Shown piece by piece: positions 25,927 to 34,611 of a DNA stretch of 64,000 nt. Origin of the DNA: Syntrophobacter fumaroxidans MPOB (lineage in GTDB: Bacteria; Desulfobacterota; Syntrophobacteria; Syntrophobacterales; Syntrophobacteraceae); contig NC_008554.1 in assembly GCF_000014965.1 (NCBI RefSeq), positions 4,700,001 to 4,764,000 of the forward strand. The letters are read 5' to 3'. The stretch's first letter is position 1. Every line of letters starts with the position of its first letter. The translations under genes were made by a program, and so were the position numbers. Below the pieces are notes generated by a model. It saw nothing but the letters and a program-made list of their open reading frames with translations. It was not told the origin of the DNA and ran no database searches.

Positions 25927-26144
25927 TGCGTTCAAGAGGGATTTTTCAAACACAAAAGAGCGGGGGAATGATTCCCCCGCACCCCCCAAGTTTCGGCCAC
26001 ACGCGCAGGCGCGTGAGGCCGAACGCTCGGCGCTGTCGGCGACTGGCCGAAGGCCGCCGCCGCAGCGCCACACGGAGCCGCGAAGCGGCGAGGGGGTGTG
26101 GGGGATACGTCCCCCACGCTTTTAGAGTATCATTTTGAACGCAA
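25927..26144. repeat. MITE-like element, copy C, with a different interior
   Basis: 218-bp element framed by perfect 10-bp inverted ends, TTGCGTTCAA at 25927 and TTGAACGCAA at 26135-26144, the same ends as copies A and B. The interior differs: it has nested palindromes GGGGGAATGATTCCCCC and GTGGGGGATACGTCCCCCAC near each end around a GC-rich core, so it can fold into one long structured RNA or cruciform. It directly follows recJ. Confidence 0.75.
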
Positions 26145-26319
26145 ATCCGTATGATACGGTCTGCGGGGGGGGGCTTTGTGCCCCCCGATATCGCCGTTTT
26201 GAACCCGATTGCCCATCACGCCCGCATCATCCGCCGAGCATCCAAAATCTGCTCGTTCAGGCAAACCACGTTTCGGGAACGCTTTGCTCGGCATGATCCC
26301 GGCCGTTGACGGTGCGGGA

Positions 26320-26886
26320 TCAAAGGCCGGCATCGGCAGGCGAGGAGCGCGTCGATCGAATCTGGGCGAGACGGCTCCGCATTTTCCGGGAGATGCGTTC
26401 CCCGATGCTGACCGCTTTTTCTCCATCGATTTCCTTCAACAGGCGCAAGGACCTGATGATGTCCACGGGATTTCCGCTGCTGGCCGTCTGCTGGGCCAGT
26501 TCGACCGCTCGCTTGAATGCCTGGAGGGTTCCGTATTCTTGCGACGGCAGGAACGATTCAAGTTGGGCGAAAGCGATTTCCAGGGTGCTCCGCACGGTGT
26601 TGTCGGGGTTTTCGTGCACTTCCTCGTAAATGGCGCGGCGGATCGTCTCCTTGGGATACGGGAGTTTTGCCTCGTTTTGCACCGGAGAATTGCACTGCTC
26701 GAGTACCTGCCCGTAAGCGGATATGATTTCGTAACGCAGGTCGCGGTCCATGGGCGCAGTAAACCTCAACGGCAGCGAAGACCCGTCGGCCGGGCGCTCG
26801 GGTGCCCATACTCCACGATTGCGCGAGATCACCCTGCGGTCGAATACTTTCTTGAGCAGTCGTCCCTTTTTCCACGATGTCATCAT
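26320..26886 (-). CDS. Hypothetical protein, 188 aa
   Basis: Basic, mainly helical protein (MMTSWKKGRLLKKVFDRR...). A hydrophilic N-terminus is followed by helices containing PKETIRRAIYEEVHENPDN and a conserved-looking AFAQLESFLPSQEYG segment. No membrane segment, signal peptide or known motif. AGAGGTGA ribosome site before 26886. No clear operon partner. Confidence 0.6.
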   Translation of the reverse strand: MMTSWKKGRLLKKVFDRRVISRNRGVWAPERPADGSSLPLRFTAPMDRDLRYEIISAYGQVLEQCNSPVQNEAKLPYPKETIRRAIYEEVHENPDNTVRSTLEIAFAQLESFLPSQEYGTLQAFKRAVELAQQTASSGNPVDIIRSLRLLKEIDGEKAVSIGERISRKMRSRLAQIRSTRSSPADAGL

Positions 26887-27476
26887 GGCTTCACCTCTTT
26901 CGTGGTCCCACGGATTCTGCATCGGGAAACGGCCTCTCCGTTCCGCGGGAAGACCGTCGTGGAAGTTCCCGGTGCGCCCCCGGCCGCGAACCTTGTCCGC
27001 ATCGAAAAGCGGGGAAAGGCGTCGACGCCGGGCAGAGCCCCGGGCGTCGCGTTCAACGCGAATCCGGCGGAACGATTGAGCGTCAATCAGAAAGTGGTTC
27101 CGTGGCCTTCAGGCGGCTTATCCCGTTCGGCTTCTTGCTCTCCGGGAAATGTCGAATCTTGCTGCATGTTACAAGTTTCGCAAGGTTTTTCTATCGGGTG
27201 AAGACTGTATTTGTGTGAGAAAAATACGGTAGGAAACCGCATGGCGCCCCATTGATTGGACGCGCCCCCGTGTTGTTTCCCGGCCTCGGGCCTCTTTCCC
27301 GCGAATACTGTTCCCCTGCGGATGAGAGCGCGGCATGAACCGCCCATGCGGGAAAAGAAAGAGAGCCAGGAAGGAGGAGGGTGGACCTGGCTCTCTCTGA
27401 GGAGGAAAGAGCGTGTCTTTCCATTTATATTTTAAGCTCTTAGTCAGGTTTCGGCAAGCAGTGTCGGAATGGAATC
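26887..27476. other. Intergenic, trxB terminator inside
   Basis: About 590 bp downstream of the thioredoxin reductase gene and upstream of the 188-aa gene. Apart from the terminator near 27,370 nothing is recognised. A few short frames exist without ribosome sites. Confidence 0.4.
27350..27396 (-). terminator. Intrinsic terminator of the thioredoxin reductase gene
   Basis: A perfect 11-bp stem, AGAGAGCCAGG (27360-27370) with CCTGGCTCTCT (27386-27396), 15-nt loop. Read on the minus strand the stem is followed by TTCTTTTCC. It lies about 80 nt after the trxB stop. Confidence 0.85.
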
Positions 27477-29123
27477 CTATCCCGCGGCTTTCACCACCGC
27501 TTCCGACAACCAGTACGGCGTCTTCAGGTCTTCAAACACGGACAGGGCGGCTTCGGTCCCCTGGCTCATGGCCGTGACGATCTGCTTGTAGCCGCCTTCC
27601 ACATCGCCCGCCGAATAAATTCCCGGGATGTTGGTGCGGTGGTGGGAATCGTGCTTGATAAAGCCGTCGGGGGTGATCTCGACCCCCGCTTTCAAGGCCA
27701 GCTCCACCGTGGGGGAGTACCCGACGGCAATGAACACGCCATCGGTCGGCACCGTCTGAGTCCGCCCCGTTTTCCCGTTGAAAAGCTCGACCTCGGAAAC
27801 CCGCTCCTTTCCCCTGATTTCCTTCACTTCAGTGTCCCAGAAGACGGGGATGTTGTTGCCGAGCACGTTCCTTGTGAGGTGTTCCTGGGCGCGGAAGGTA
27901 TCCCGGCGATGCACCATGGTGACGCCGACCCCGATGTTGTGAAGATACAGCGCCTCCGTTGCCGCGCTGTTTCCGCCGCCCACCACGATCACCTTTTTCC
28001 CTTTGAAGAGCGGACCGTCACAGGTTGCGCAATAGCTCACGCCGCGTCCCGCCAGGCGGGCTTCTCCGGGCACCCCCAACTTCTTGTACTCGGCTCCGGT
28101 GGCCAGGATGACCGCCCGGGTCAGGAATTTCCTGCGGGTGGTCCGCACTTCGAGGGGGTCGCCGCGAATGATTTCCAGCACCTTCTCGCCTTGAAAGATT
28201 TCAGTGTACTCCAGCGCGTGGCTGACCAGGATGTCCACAAGGGTTTTCCCGGGCACTCGCGTGAAGCCGGGATAGTTCTCGACGATGGGCGTTGCGGCCA
28301 CCTGCCCCCCCAGCTGGCCCGCTTCCACCACCGCGGTCCTCAGCCCGCTTCGCACCGCGTAGATTCCTGCCGTGAGACCGGCCGGACCTCCTCCCACGAT
28401 CACCAGGTCGACGTCCAGAACGGCAGCGTCGCTTTCCGGGATGAAAACGTTCTGCTGTTCCATCTTCTCCAAGGACAGGAGAAACAGTTCCTCCGTCTGG
28501 GCACCCTGCGCGATCAGGACATCGTTCGCGAAAGTCTGGGGAACGCTGAAGGCGCCGTATTTGTCTGCAAGCTCGGGATTGGCCTGAATGTCGATGATCT
28601 CGAGCGATATGAATTCCGGGTTTTCAATCGCGGCCCGAATGGCGTTTATCGCCTGTTCCGGGCAGTACGGGCAGGTCGGGCTGACGAAAACCTTGACGTC
28701 CCTGGGAGAATCGATCTTCTTCAGGACCTTCCGGGACTGCTCGCTGAGGCTGCCCGTTCCGCTCCCGATGAGAATGAGGGCGCCGAGAAAGGTGCGCCCC
28801 TCCTCGCCGAAAGGAGTTCCCATGTAGCGAATCGAATAACGCTCGGGGTCGAAGAGAAAGGTCGGAGCGCCGGTAACGTTCCATTTCCGGGCTTCCGGGT
28901 GGTCCATATCATATTCCTTCACCTTGATTCTGTCCGAGAGGTTCCGGAACAGCCGCATCATCTGCTTTGCCGCCGCGCCTAAAGGATCTTTGGACTTGCC
29001 GTCGGTGAACAGGAACACGGGCATGTCATGCGGCAAAGCTTTGAAAGCCGCCCTCAACTGGTCCTCGACTTCCGCGCCGAGTTGGCTCTCGCCCGGAGTG
29101 GATGAGCCTGCTTGCTTCGGCAT
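27477..29123 (-). CDS. AhpF-like thioredoxin reductase with N-terminal double thioredoxin fold
   Basis: About 548-aa flavoprotein disulfide reductase. The first 220 residues form two thioredoxin-like folds; the second carries the CPYC redox pair at about 151-154, as in AhpF. The rest is a thioredoxin reductase: VIVGGGPAGLTAG (FAD) near 242, active site CATC at about 365-368, VIVVGGGNSAATEAL (NAD(P)H) near 376, and GIYSAGDVEGG near the end. It would pass electrons from NAD(P)H to the CPYC domain and on to a peroxiredoxin or other thiol partner. ATG 29123 is used because TGAGGTG lies 4 nt ahead of it. Followed by a strong terminator; the selenocysteine-candidate DUF1573 gene lies 250 bp upstream on the same strand. 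Confidence 0.9.
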   Translation of the reverse strand: MPKQAGSSTPGESQLGAEVEDQLRAAFKALPHDMPVFLFTDGKSKDPLGAAAKQMMRLFRNLSDRIKVKEYDMDHPEARKWNVTGAPTFLFDPERYSIRYMGTPFGEEGRTFLGALILIGSGTGSLSEQSRKVLKKIDSPRDVKVFVSPTCPYCPEQAINAIRAAIENPEFISLEIIDIQANPELADKYGAFSVPQTFANDVLIAQGAQTEELFLLSLEKMEQQNVFIPESDAAVLDVDLVIVGGGPAGLTAGIYAVRSGLRTAVVEAGQLGGQVAATPIVENYPGFTRVPGKTLVDILVSHALEYTEIFQGEKVLEIIRGDPLEVRTTRRKFLTRAVILATGAEYKKLGVPGEARLAGRGVSYCATCDGPLFKGKKVIVVGGGNSAATEALYLHNIGVGVTMVHRRDTFRAQEHLTRNVLGNNIPVFWDTEVKEIRGKERVSEVELFNGKTGRTQTVPTDGVFIAVGYSPTVELALKAGVEITPDGFIKHDSHHRTNIPGIYSAGDVEGGYKQIVTAMSQGTEAALSVFEDLKTPYWLSEAVVKAAG

Positions 29124-29370
29124 GGTGCACCTCATTTTAAGTTATTGTTTTAATTGCCTAAAAAAGCGCATTTGTCCGTCGGTCGATACATTCCAAAGAT
29201 AAGTTGAATGCGGTCGAAAAGCTACACCGGCGGGGCTTTTTGGGGGATTGGCTCCGAGGTGAATGCAGGCGGGTCAACGGTGTGTGCGGATTGCTCCATG
29301 CATGTGCCCGTTCCCCCTTGCGATGGTTGAGTGCATCGCATGGGGGAACGAACCGTCAGTACGGGAAAGA

Positions 29371-29844
29371 TCAGTCAAACCTCCGCGACGTGGTCGTATC
29401 GCCCCCCACGCGTCCCTGGACCGTCAGGGTGAAGTAGGAATTCCTGCGGTCGTTGGTAAAAACGAGAGCGGTCTTCTTGGAGCCGGAGTGGCAAGCCTTC
29501 GGATTCAGCCGGATTGAGATTCTTCCCTCACCACCGGGAGGGATCGCCTTGTCGATATGGGCGACGGAGGTTCCTCAGCCGGGCGTCACTTTCTTGATCT
29601 GCAGCTCGGCCGTGCCGGCGTTCTTTATCTTGAAGTCGTGTACGTAGCTCTTTGATTCGCTCATCTCCCCGAAATCGAAACTGGTCTCGCTCAGCTGCAG
29701 CGAAGGTCCATCCTGAACGGCGGCGATGGAGACCGGTTCCTGCGCGGGTGCCGTGCCGGCGGGCGGATCGGCGGCGAGGGCGAAGGCCGCATGCAAGCAC
29801 GCGACCAGGATACAACAGATGGGTAGCTTGAATATCCGGTGCAT
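29371..29844 (-). CDS. Exported DUF1573 protein with in-frame TGA (probable selenocysteine)
   Basis: Reading from ATG 29844 gives a signal peptide (MHRIFKLPICCILVACLHAA...ALA) and the first half of DUF1573 (LSETSFDFGEMSES, KNAGTAELQIKKVTPG). At codon 90 (29575-29577) the frame meets TGA, then continues for 67 codons of unmistakable DUF1573 sequence (IPPGGEGRISIRLNP, VFTNDRRNSYFTLTVQGRV) to a real TGA at 29371. The family reads PGCGCT at this point; here it is PG-TGA-GTS, so the TGA replaces exactly the first conserved Cys. Recoding as selenocysteine gives a 157-aa protein. A nonsense mutation is the alternative. Two small hairpins follow the TGA (29565-29542 and 29542-29525), but a bona fide SECIS was not established. 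Confidence 0.75.
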
Positions 29845-30951
29845 TTCTGATGCTCCTTGTTGCTCGAATGATCTTGGGGGCCAACCTTGCTGACATTGTA
29901 ACGAGATGTTTGATATCGGCGGTTCTCTCGTAAGAGCGAACCGAGTTCCAGCATGACATTTTTCGATCTTCTTGGCAATGTTGTTCTTAACATGTTGTTC
30001 TTTACCGTTTCGAACATTTTGCGGATGATCCTGCGGTAATCAGCCGGAATCGCGAATGACAACGGGAGAAGACGCGGTTGATGCGAAACCGCCGGTTCCT
30101 GACGACAGGACATTCCGGGGGAGTCTCAGGCGCTCCCTCGCCGTGAAGGCGAAAGTCCCTGCCGTGCTTGGATTCTCTTCAGGACCGGGAGGCGGAAAAC
30201 CGGGCCGGCGGAAAGGGAGCCTCGGCATTCCGCGGTTCCGCCCTCGGGACGGGCGGTTTGCCGCTTTTCGCCGGACTTTGCGCCGTGTCTTGAAGCGCTC
30301 GTGCACTTGCCTCGCATAGGAATCGTCCCCGAGCGTCCGGACTCGCATCGACCGGATGAACCGGATTGCCGTGTTCGGGGAGGCGGGTGGTCGTGAAACG
30401 GCATAATCGGAGAAAAGCGCTCTCTTCAGGAGACCTCCGCGTGGAAAAGGGCCGACTTTGTAGACAAATCTCGCAATATGCTCGTTATATAGATTAGGGA
30501 AACCGGCGGGACCGGGTTTCCAGGCAGCGGTGAATGCGCGGCTCCCGCGGGCGTCGCGCGAGGTGCGAAAGAATGGCGCGCGGGTTTCTCCGAAAAGTGA
30601 TGGCGACATGACCCGGAGCGTTGCAGGCACGGGGCGCGCGCGACTTTTCGGGCGGCAGGCGCGAGGATGAGCAGGGGCGGTTCCGGATCGAACCGCGGGC
30701 GCGGAGGCGGCTTCGACGCCGGATGGAAGACAGATCGTGGAGCGAACGGGAGATGACATCCCTTCGTTATTCGTCATGACAGGGCGCGTTTTCTCTATCC
30801 TTCCTCTTGACGGGAAAGGCTTGACTGTTTGAGTATGTGTTCGGCATATTCTCAGGCCATTTGGTTGTGGGGGGACGGAATAAGGCAAGTACCGGACGAA
30901 GGCGCCGGCGCGAATCCGGAGGGGCGCCCTGTCAAGGTGAAGCATCAGACG
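29845..30951. other. Long intergenic region between divergent genes
   Basis: About 1.1 kb containing the promoters of the DUF1573 gene (minus) and the ECF sigma gene (plus). A 14-bp tandem repeat ATGTTGTTCTTAAC/ATGTTGTTCTTTAC lies at 29978-30005. The sequence at 30,460-30,490 is AT-richer (CAATATGCTCGTTATATAG). A 301-codon minus-strand open frame across this region is Arg/Pro/Ser-rich, typical of an antisense artefact in GC-rich DNA, and was not accepted. Confidence 0.45.
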
Positions 30952-31578
30952 ATGTCAGACCAGGATCAATCCAATCCGGCGCAGGGCGGCACCGATGACG
31001 TCGCGCTGCTCGCGGAAAGAGCTCGGGACGGGGACGCGGCGGCCTTCGGTCGCCTGGTGGATCTGTTCCAGGATGAGATTTTCCGGATGGTCTATTATCG
31101 GACCCGGTCGCGCCCGGACGCGGAGGATTTGACGCAGGACGTGTTTCTTCAGGCCTTCAAGAACCTGGGCAAGCTCAAGGACTTCGACCGGTTCCGGGCC
31201 TGGCTGTACAGCATTGCGGTGAACCGGGTGCGTGACTTCTATCGAAAGAAGCGATTGCTCTCGTTCTTTGGTCTGATGGGTGAAGAAGGAAGTTCCGAAG
31301 CTCCCGAGGACAGGCCCGATCACGGTCCCGGAGCGTTGGAGCAGCTTGTGAGAGAGGAATTCTGGGTGAGGGTGAGGCAATTGTCGGAGACATTTTCAGG
31401 CGCGGAGCGCGAGGTTTTTTTTCTGAGATTCCTCGACAATCTCAGCATCAAGGAGATATCCCATACTCTCCACAAGAGCGAGAGCGCGGTCAAAACCCAT
31501 CTGTACCGGGCGCTCCAGAAGTTCAGGGATCACTCGGAGGCGGGTGAATTTCTGGAAGGGGATAGGACATGTCCGTGA
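30952..31578 (+). CDS. ECF-type RNA polymerase sigma factor
   Basis: About 208-aa extracytoplasmic-function sigma factor. Region 2: AFGRLVDLFQDEIFRMVYYR then DAEDLTQDVFLQAFKNL, and FRAWLYSIAVNRVRDFYRK; region 4: EREVFFLRFLDNLSIKEIS and HKSESAVKTHLYRALQK. The start at 30952 follows AAGGTGA by 11 nt; GTG 30937 is possible. Overlaps the zinc-finger anti-sigma gene by 10 nt, and a Spy-like exported protein follows, so the trio resembles an envelope-stress module. Confidence 0.92.
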   Translation: MSDQDQSNPAQGGTDDVALLAERARDGDAAAFGRLVDLFQDEIFRMVYYRTRSRPDAEDLTQDVFLQAFKNLGKLKDFDRFRAWLYSIAVNRVRDFYRKKRLLSFFGLMGEEGSSEAPEDRPDHGPGALEQLVREEFWVRVRQLSETFSGAEREVFFLRFLDNLSIKEISHTLHKSESAVKTHLYRALQKFRDHSEAGEFLEGDRTCP

Positions 31579-32117
31579 TGAAAGAAAACCATGTGGACGA
31601 GGAGCAAATCCTCAAGGCCATTGTGGATGAGGGCGATCTGTCCGAGGAAGCGCGGAGGCATCTGGCCGGCTGCGGCGACTGCCGGGCCCGCCTGGCGCAT
31701 ATCCGGGGACAGCTCTCGGATTTCGGCCGGAAGGCGGAGCGGTATGCTCCCGTGATGTACAGGAAAGTGAAGGTGCCCCGCCGGGCGAAGCGCTTCCTGC
31801 CTTCCTGGCTGGATTTCCGCCGTCCCGTCACGGTGGGTTTTGCGCTCGCTTCCGTGCTGCTCGTCATTATCGGGTTCAATCTCTTCGGAACGAGTCCCGA
31901 AACCAGGACCGCCATGGTGTACCGCGAGATGGCCAACGATGAAAAGCTGATTTCGGAGATCACCAGTCTCGAAGACGACGCGCTTCCGCAATTCTATCGA
32001 GACGTGTCCGAAGGCCTGGAGGGAGACGACGGGGAGACTTCCCTGCTGCGGACGGGTCCCGGATTCGGGAACGGAATTTCCTTGACGATCACGGTCGAGA
32101 AGGATGAGGTATGCTGA
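31569..32117 (+). CDS. Zinc-finger anti-sigma factor, single membrane span
   Basis: 182 aa. The cytoplasmic N-terminus has EEARRHLAGCGDCRARL (residues 26-42), the H-x3-C-x2-C zinc-binding anti-sigma signature. One membrane segment (TVGFALASVLLVIIGFNLFG) lies near 88-107, leaving an extracytoplasmic tail. By position and architecture it should hold the preceding sigma factor inactive until an envelope signal arrives. Overlaps both the sigma gene and the next gene. Confidence 0.85.
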   Translation: MSVMKENHVDEEQILKAIVDEGDLSEEARRHLAGCGDCRARLAHIRGQLSDFGRKAERYAPVMYRKVKVPRRAKRFLPSWLDFRRPVTVGFALASVLLVIIGFNLFGTSPETRTAMVYREMANDEKLISEITSLEDDALPQFYRDVSEGLEGDDGETSLLRTGPGFGNGISLTITVEKDEVC

Positions 32118-32614
32118 GGAAGGTGTGCGCCGGCTTGCTGCTGTTAGTGCTCGTGGCCTTGCCGTCGTTCGCCGCGGGGCAGGACATGTTTCCGGGGCAG
32201 TGGTGGCGCCTGCCTCAGGCGGGAGAGATGTTCGGCCTCACCGAAAAGCAGAAACTGCAACTGGACGACCTCTATTTCAAGAACCGCCGGAACCTTTCGG
32301 CTCTGAAAAAAGCGCTGGAAAACGAACGGGCCAGGTTTTCGGCCGTCATGGAACGCGAACCGCTCAACGAGGCGGCGGTCATGGCTCAATTCGGCAGGCT
32401 CGAGGAAGCCAGGACGCAGCTCTCCGCCGAAAGAGTGCATTATATACTCGAGCTTCGGAAGTTGCTCGGCCAGGAGCGATTTCAACGGGTGAAGACCTAT
32501 TTCAGCAAGTTAAGAGACAAGAAGAGCAAAATGACCGGGACCTACTCCCCTTATCCCACCAAGAAGCGAGGGGTCATCATGAGCCCCTGGGGGATCACGA
32601 TTCAGAGAAGATAG
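32111..32614 (+). CDS. Spy/CpxP-like periplasmic protein
   Basis: 167 aa with a clear signal peptide (MLRKVCAGLLLLVLVALPSF-AAGQ). The mature part is helical, with the LT-x-x-Q-like motif FGLTEKQKLQLDDLYFKNR near residue 43 and a second helix pair ending LGQERFQRVKTYF. This matches the Spy/CpxP/heavy-metal-resistance fold of periplasmic chaperones or stress sensors. Overlaps the anti-sigma gene by 7 nt, so it is probably part of the sigma regulon's own operon. Confidence 0.8.
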   Translation: MLRKVCAGLLLLVLVALPSFAAGQDMFPGQWWRLPQAGEMFGLTEKQKLQLDDLYFKNRRNLSALKKALENERARFSAVMEREPLNEAAVMAQFGRLEEARTQLSAERVHYILELRKLLGQERFQRVKTYFSKLRDKKSKMTGTYSPYPTKKRGVIMSPWGITIQRR

Positions 32615-32958
32615 TCTGCTGAAGCAAAGCCGTCTCTCCATCCCGGGGCGCGGGAAGTGGGACGAGTGGAGGATGGACGCGGAATTTGTTCCCGGCCCAT
32701 CCGCGGGGGATGCGAGTTGACCGGGGAAAGCGGACGGCGCGCGGCATGAAAACGAATCGAGCGCCGACGGAGCCTTGGGCTCATCGCGGCACTGAAGAGG
32801 AAACCGCCGCGAAAAGCTTTTGACGAATTCGGCGGCGGAGCAGATCGCGGGAATCCCGTGCAAAGAATCGGCGACCGGCCCCCGGCCAAGGCTCCGTCCG
32901 GTGCCTTTCCCGAGGGCGAGCAGTCGCCGTCCCGACAGTCATGATCGACAATGCCCGC
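32615..32958. other. Intergenic between convergent genes
   Basis: 344 bp between two convergent genes. GC-rich, no gene and no convincing terminator recognised. Confidence 0.4.
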
Positions 32959-33282
32959 TTAGAAACCTCTTCCTCCGCGGCGTATTTCGACAAGGTCCCC
33001 GGCGGTAAAGCTCAACTCATAAACATAATCCCGAGGTCCCAGATTGTAGGTCCACTTTTCCGTGTAACTCCAGTCTCCCGAAGGAAACCCCCTGTGGAAT
33101 CCTCCGCCGGTTTCCTCCCTGCCAAAGGGTGGTCCGCACGAGTGTTCGACCTTGTACTTGCTGTCGCCCAGCCGGATCAGCGTGCTTCCGCAACGGAAAT
33201 CGGAGACTTGGCTGTCGGCGAGGGCAACGCCCGCAATCGAGATAAAGAACAGGAAAACCAGGAGCGGAATCATTCTTCTCAT
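32959..33282 (-). CDS. DUF2845 exported small protein
   Basis: 107 aa with a signal peptide (MIPLLVFLFFISIAGVALA). Mature sequence RCGSTLIRLGDSKYKVEHSCGPP is the DUF2845 hallmark with its two Cys, and TEKWTYNLGPRDYVYELSFTAGDLVEI the second half. Function unknown. AAGGA ribosome site 7 nt upstream. Confidence 0.85.
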   Translation of the reverse strand: MRRMIPLLVFLFFISIAGVALADSQVSDFRCGSTLIRLGDSKYKVEHSCGPPFGREETGGGFHRGFPSGDWSYTEKWTYNLGPRDYVYELSFTAGDLVEIRRGGRGF

Positions 33283-33655
33283 CAGTGTATCCTTCGGCTA
33301 AGGAGTGTCGGGTTTCACCGGCAACCTTCGGGCACTCGGATGCCCGTTGCCGGTCCGGGACGTCTTTTCATCGGCGGTATTGGTATCACCATCAGGTAAT
33401 CGGCAATTCCCGCCGCTGCATTAAGCTGCTTAACAAACGTTTGACAAAAAGAATGATATCTTCTTCTGCAATATAGAACGAGCGTGTGCTCATGTCCAAC
33501 GCAACTATCGATGAATGCGGGGAGGCAGGCCGAAGAGAACAATCGATTGCACGATTCCGAATGGAAGGATATGAAAACGACAGGAGGCGGCCCCGCCATG
33601 CATCAGGCAGGGTCGATCCATACGGGGCAAACCTTTCGATGCCGTGAAGGACCAT
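33283..33655. other. Intergenic
   Basis: 373 bp containing the promoter region of the DUF2845 gene and the 3' flank of a PilZ gene. No RNA gene or repeat recognised; AT-richer at 33,420-33,480. Confidence 0.4.
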
Positions 33656-34081
33656 TCAGCGGTCGACGGGCTGCGCATCCCCGTCAGGCGGGTCGGTCCC
33701 TTCCTCCAGCTTATGGGTCTCGATGAAAGCTCGCAGGGCGGCCACTTGTTCCTCGGAGAGCTTGAAGAACTGCACGCCACATCGCCTCACTTTCAGCAGG
33801 CCCTGGGATTCGTCGATCAGCTCCATGTCATAGACGACCCTGCAGGGGAGCTTGCCAACCTGCAGCTGTTCGTCCGAATCGAAAATCTCGAGCTGTGACG
33901 ATTCACCCGTCTGCTCGTTGATCCCCACGTAACGAAGCCCGACGCCGGCTTCGCTGATGTCCAGGATTTCGCCCATCTTCACAAAGTCCTCGGATGGGTT
34001 GAAAAAAGCAGCGAATGCCTTGCCGTTGATCCGGAACCTCTTGGTTTTTCTTGCGTCTTTCTGGTTCTTTCCCCAAACCAT
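33656..34081 (-). CDS. PilZ-domain protein 1
   Basis: 141 aa. A basic R-rich N-terminus (TKRFRINGKAFAAFF) carries the RxxxR-like half and ILDISEAGVGLRYVG near residue 40 the (D/N)xSxxG half of the cyclic-di-GMP-binding PilZ motif. The remainder (KLPCRVVYDMEL, LLKVRRCGVQFFKLSEEQVAALRAFIE) is the PilZ barrel and final helix. Forms a tandem with the paralogue at 34171; binding of c-di-GMP is predicted from the family. Confidence 0.85.
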   Translation of the reverse strand: MVWGKNQKDARKTKRFRINGKAFAAFFNPSEDFVKMGEILDISEAGVGLRYVGINEQTGESSQLEIFDSDEQLQVGKLPCRVVYDMELIDESQGLLKVRRCGVQFFKLSEEQVAALRAFIETHKLEEGTDPPDGDAQPVDR

Positions 34082-34170
34082 AGAACCTGCTCCACGGACC
34101 TCGAGACGGAATCGGACCTCAGCACTTCCGGGACCGACACAATCCCACGAGCTTCCAGTGACAATTTTTG

Positions 34171-34611
34171 TCAGGATGCGGACGCAACTTGTCTTGCTTG
34201 CGTCGGGCTCATTATCCCCAATTTGTCTTCAGGCAGGCCGAAAATCTCGATAAAAGACTTGATTTCAGCGACTTGTCCTTTGCTGAGATCCCCGAACTTC
34301 ACGCCGCACCGGCGCACTTTCAGCATGCCGCTGGATTCGCTCGTCAACTCGATGTCGTACATGACCTTGCAGGGCAGCTTGCCGATGTGGACGTTGGAAT
34401 CCACCGCTCCGAATATCTCCAGGTGGGTCGAGCCCTTGGTTTGTTCATCCAATGCGATGTATCGAATCGCCAGACCTCCGAGGCTGATGTCCAGAATCTG
34501 CCCGAGGCTGAGGAATTCATGAGTCGGAGTAAAAAATGCAACCAACGCGCTGCCGTTGGTACGGTGGCGCCGGTATTTTCTCATCTCGCTGAAGCTTTTC
34601 TTTTTTTCCAT
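34171..34611 (-). CDS. PilZ-domain protein 2
   Basis: 146 aa from ATG 34611, which has GGAG 8 nt upstream. RKYRRHRTNGSALVAFF and ILDISLGGLAIRYI give both halves of the PilZ motif. The sequence is clearly paralogous to the next gene downstream (shared KLPCKVMYDIEL, LKVRRCGVKFGDLS), so the pair arose by tandem duplication and has since diverged. Confidence 0.85.
   Translation of the reverse strand: MEKKKSFSEMRKYRRHRTNGSALVAFFTPTHEFLSLGQILDISLGGLAIRYIALDEQTKGSTHLEIFGAVDSNVHIGKLPCKVMYDIELTSESSGMLKVRRCGVKFGDLSKGQVAEIKSFIEIFGLPEDKLGIMSPTQARQVASAS

Noticed and set aside
22420-26144. Repeat copies A-C as a CRISPR array
   Set aside because: The copies are single, far apart, 140-220 bp long and not separated by uniform spacers; no cas genes are present.
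29371-29844. The in-frame TGA as a sequencing frameshift
   Set aside because: The frame continues unchanged on both sides of the TGA, so no insertion or deletion is needed; only a substitution (nonsense) or recoding explains it.
30040-30945. 301-aa minus-strand open frame upstream of the ECF sigma gene
   Set aside because: Arg/Pro/Ser-rich without motifs or ribosome site and overlapping the sigma promoter region; treated as noncoding.
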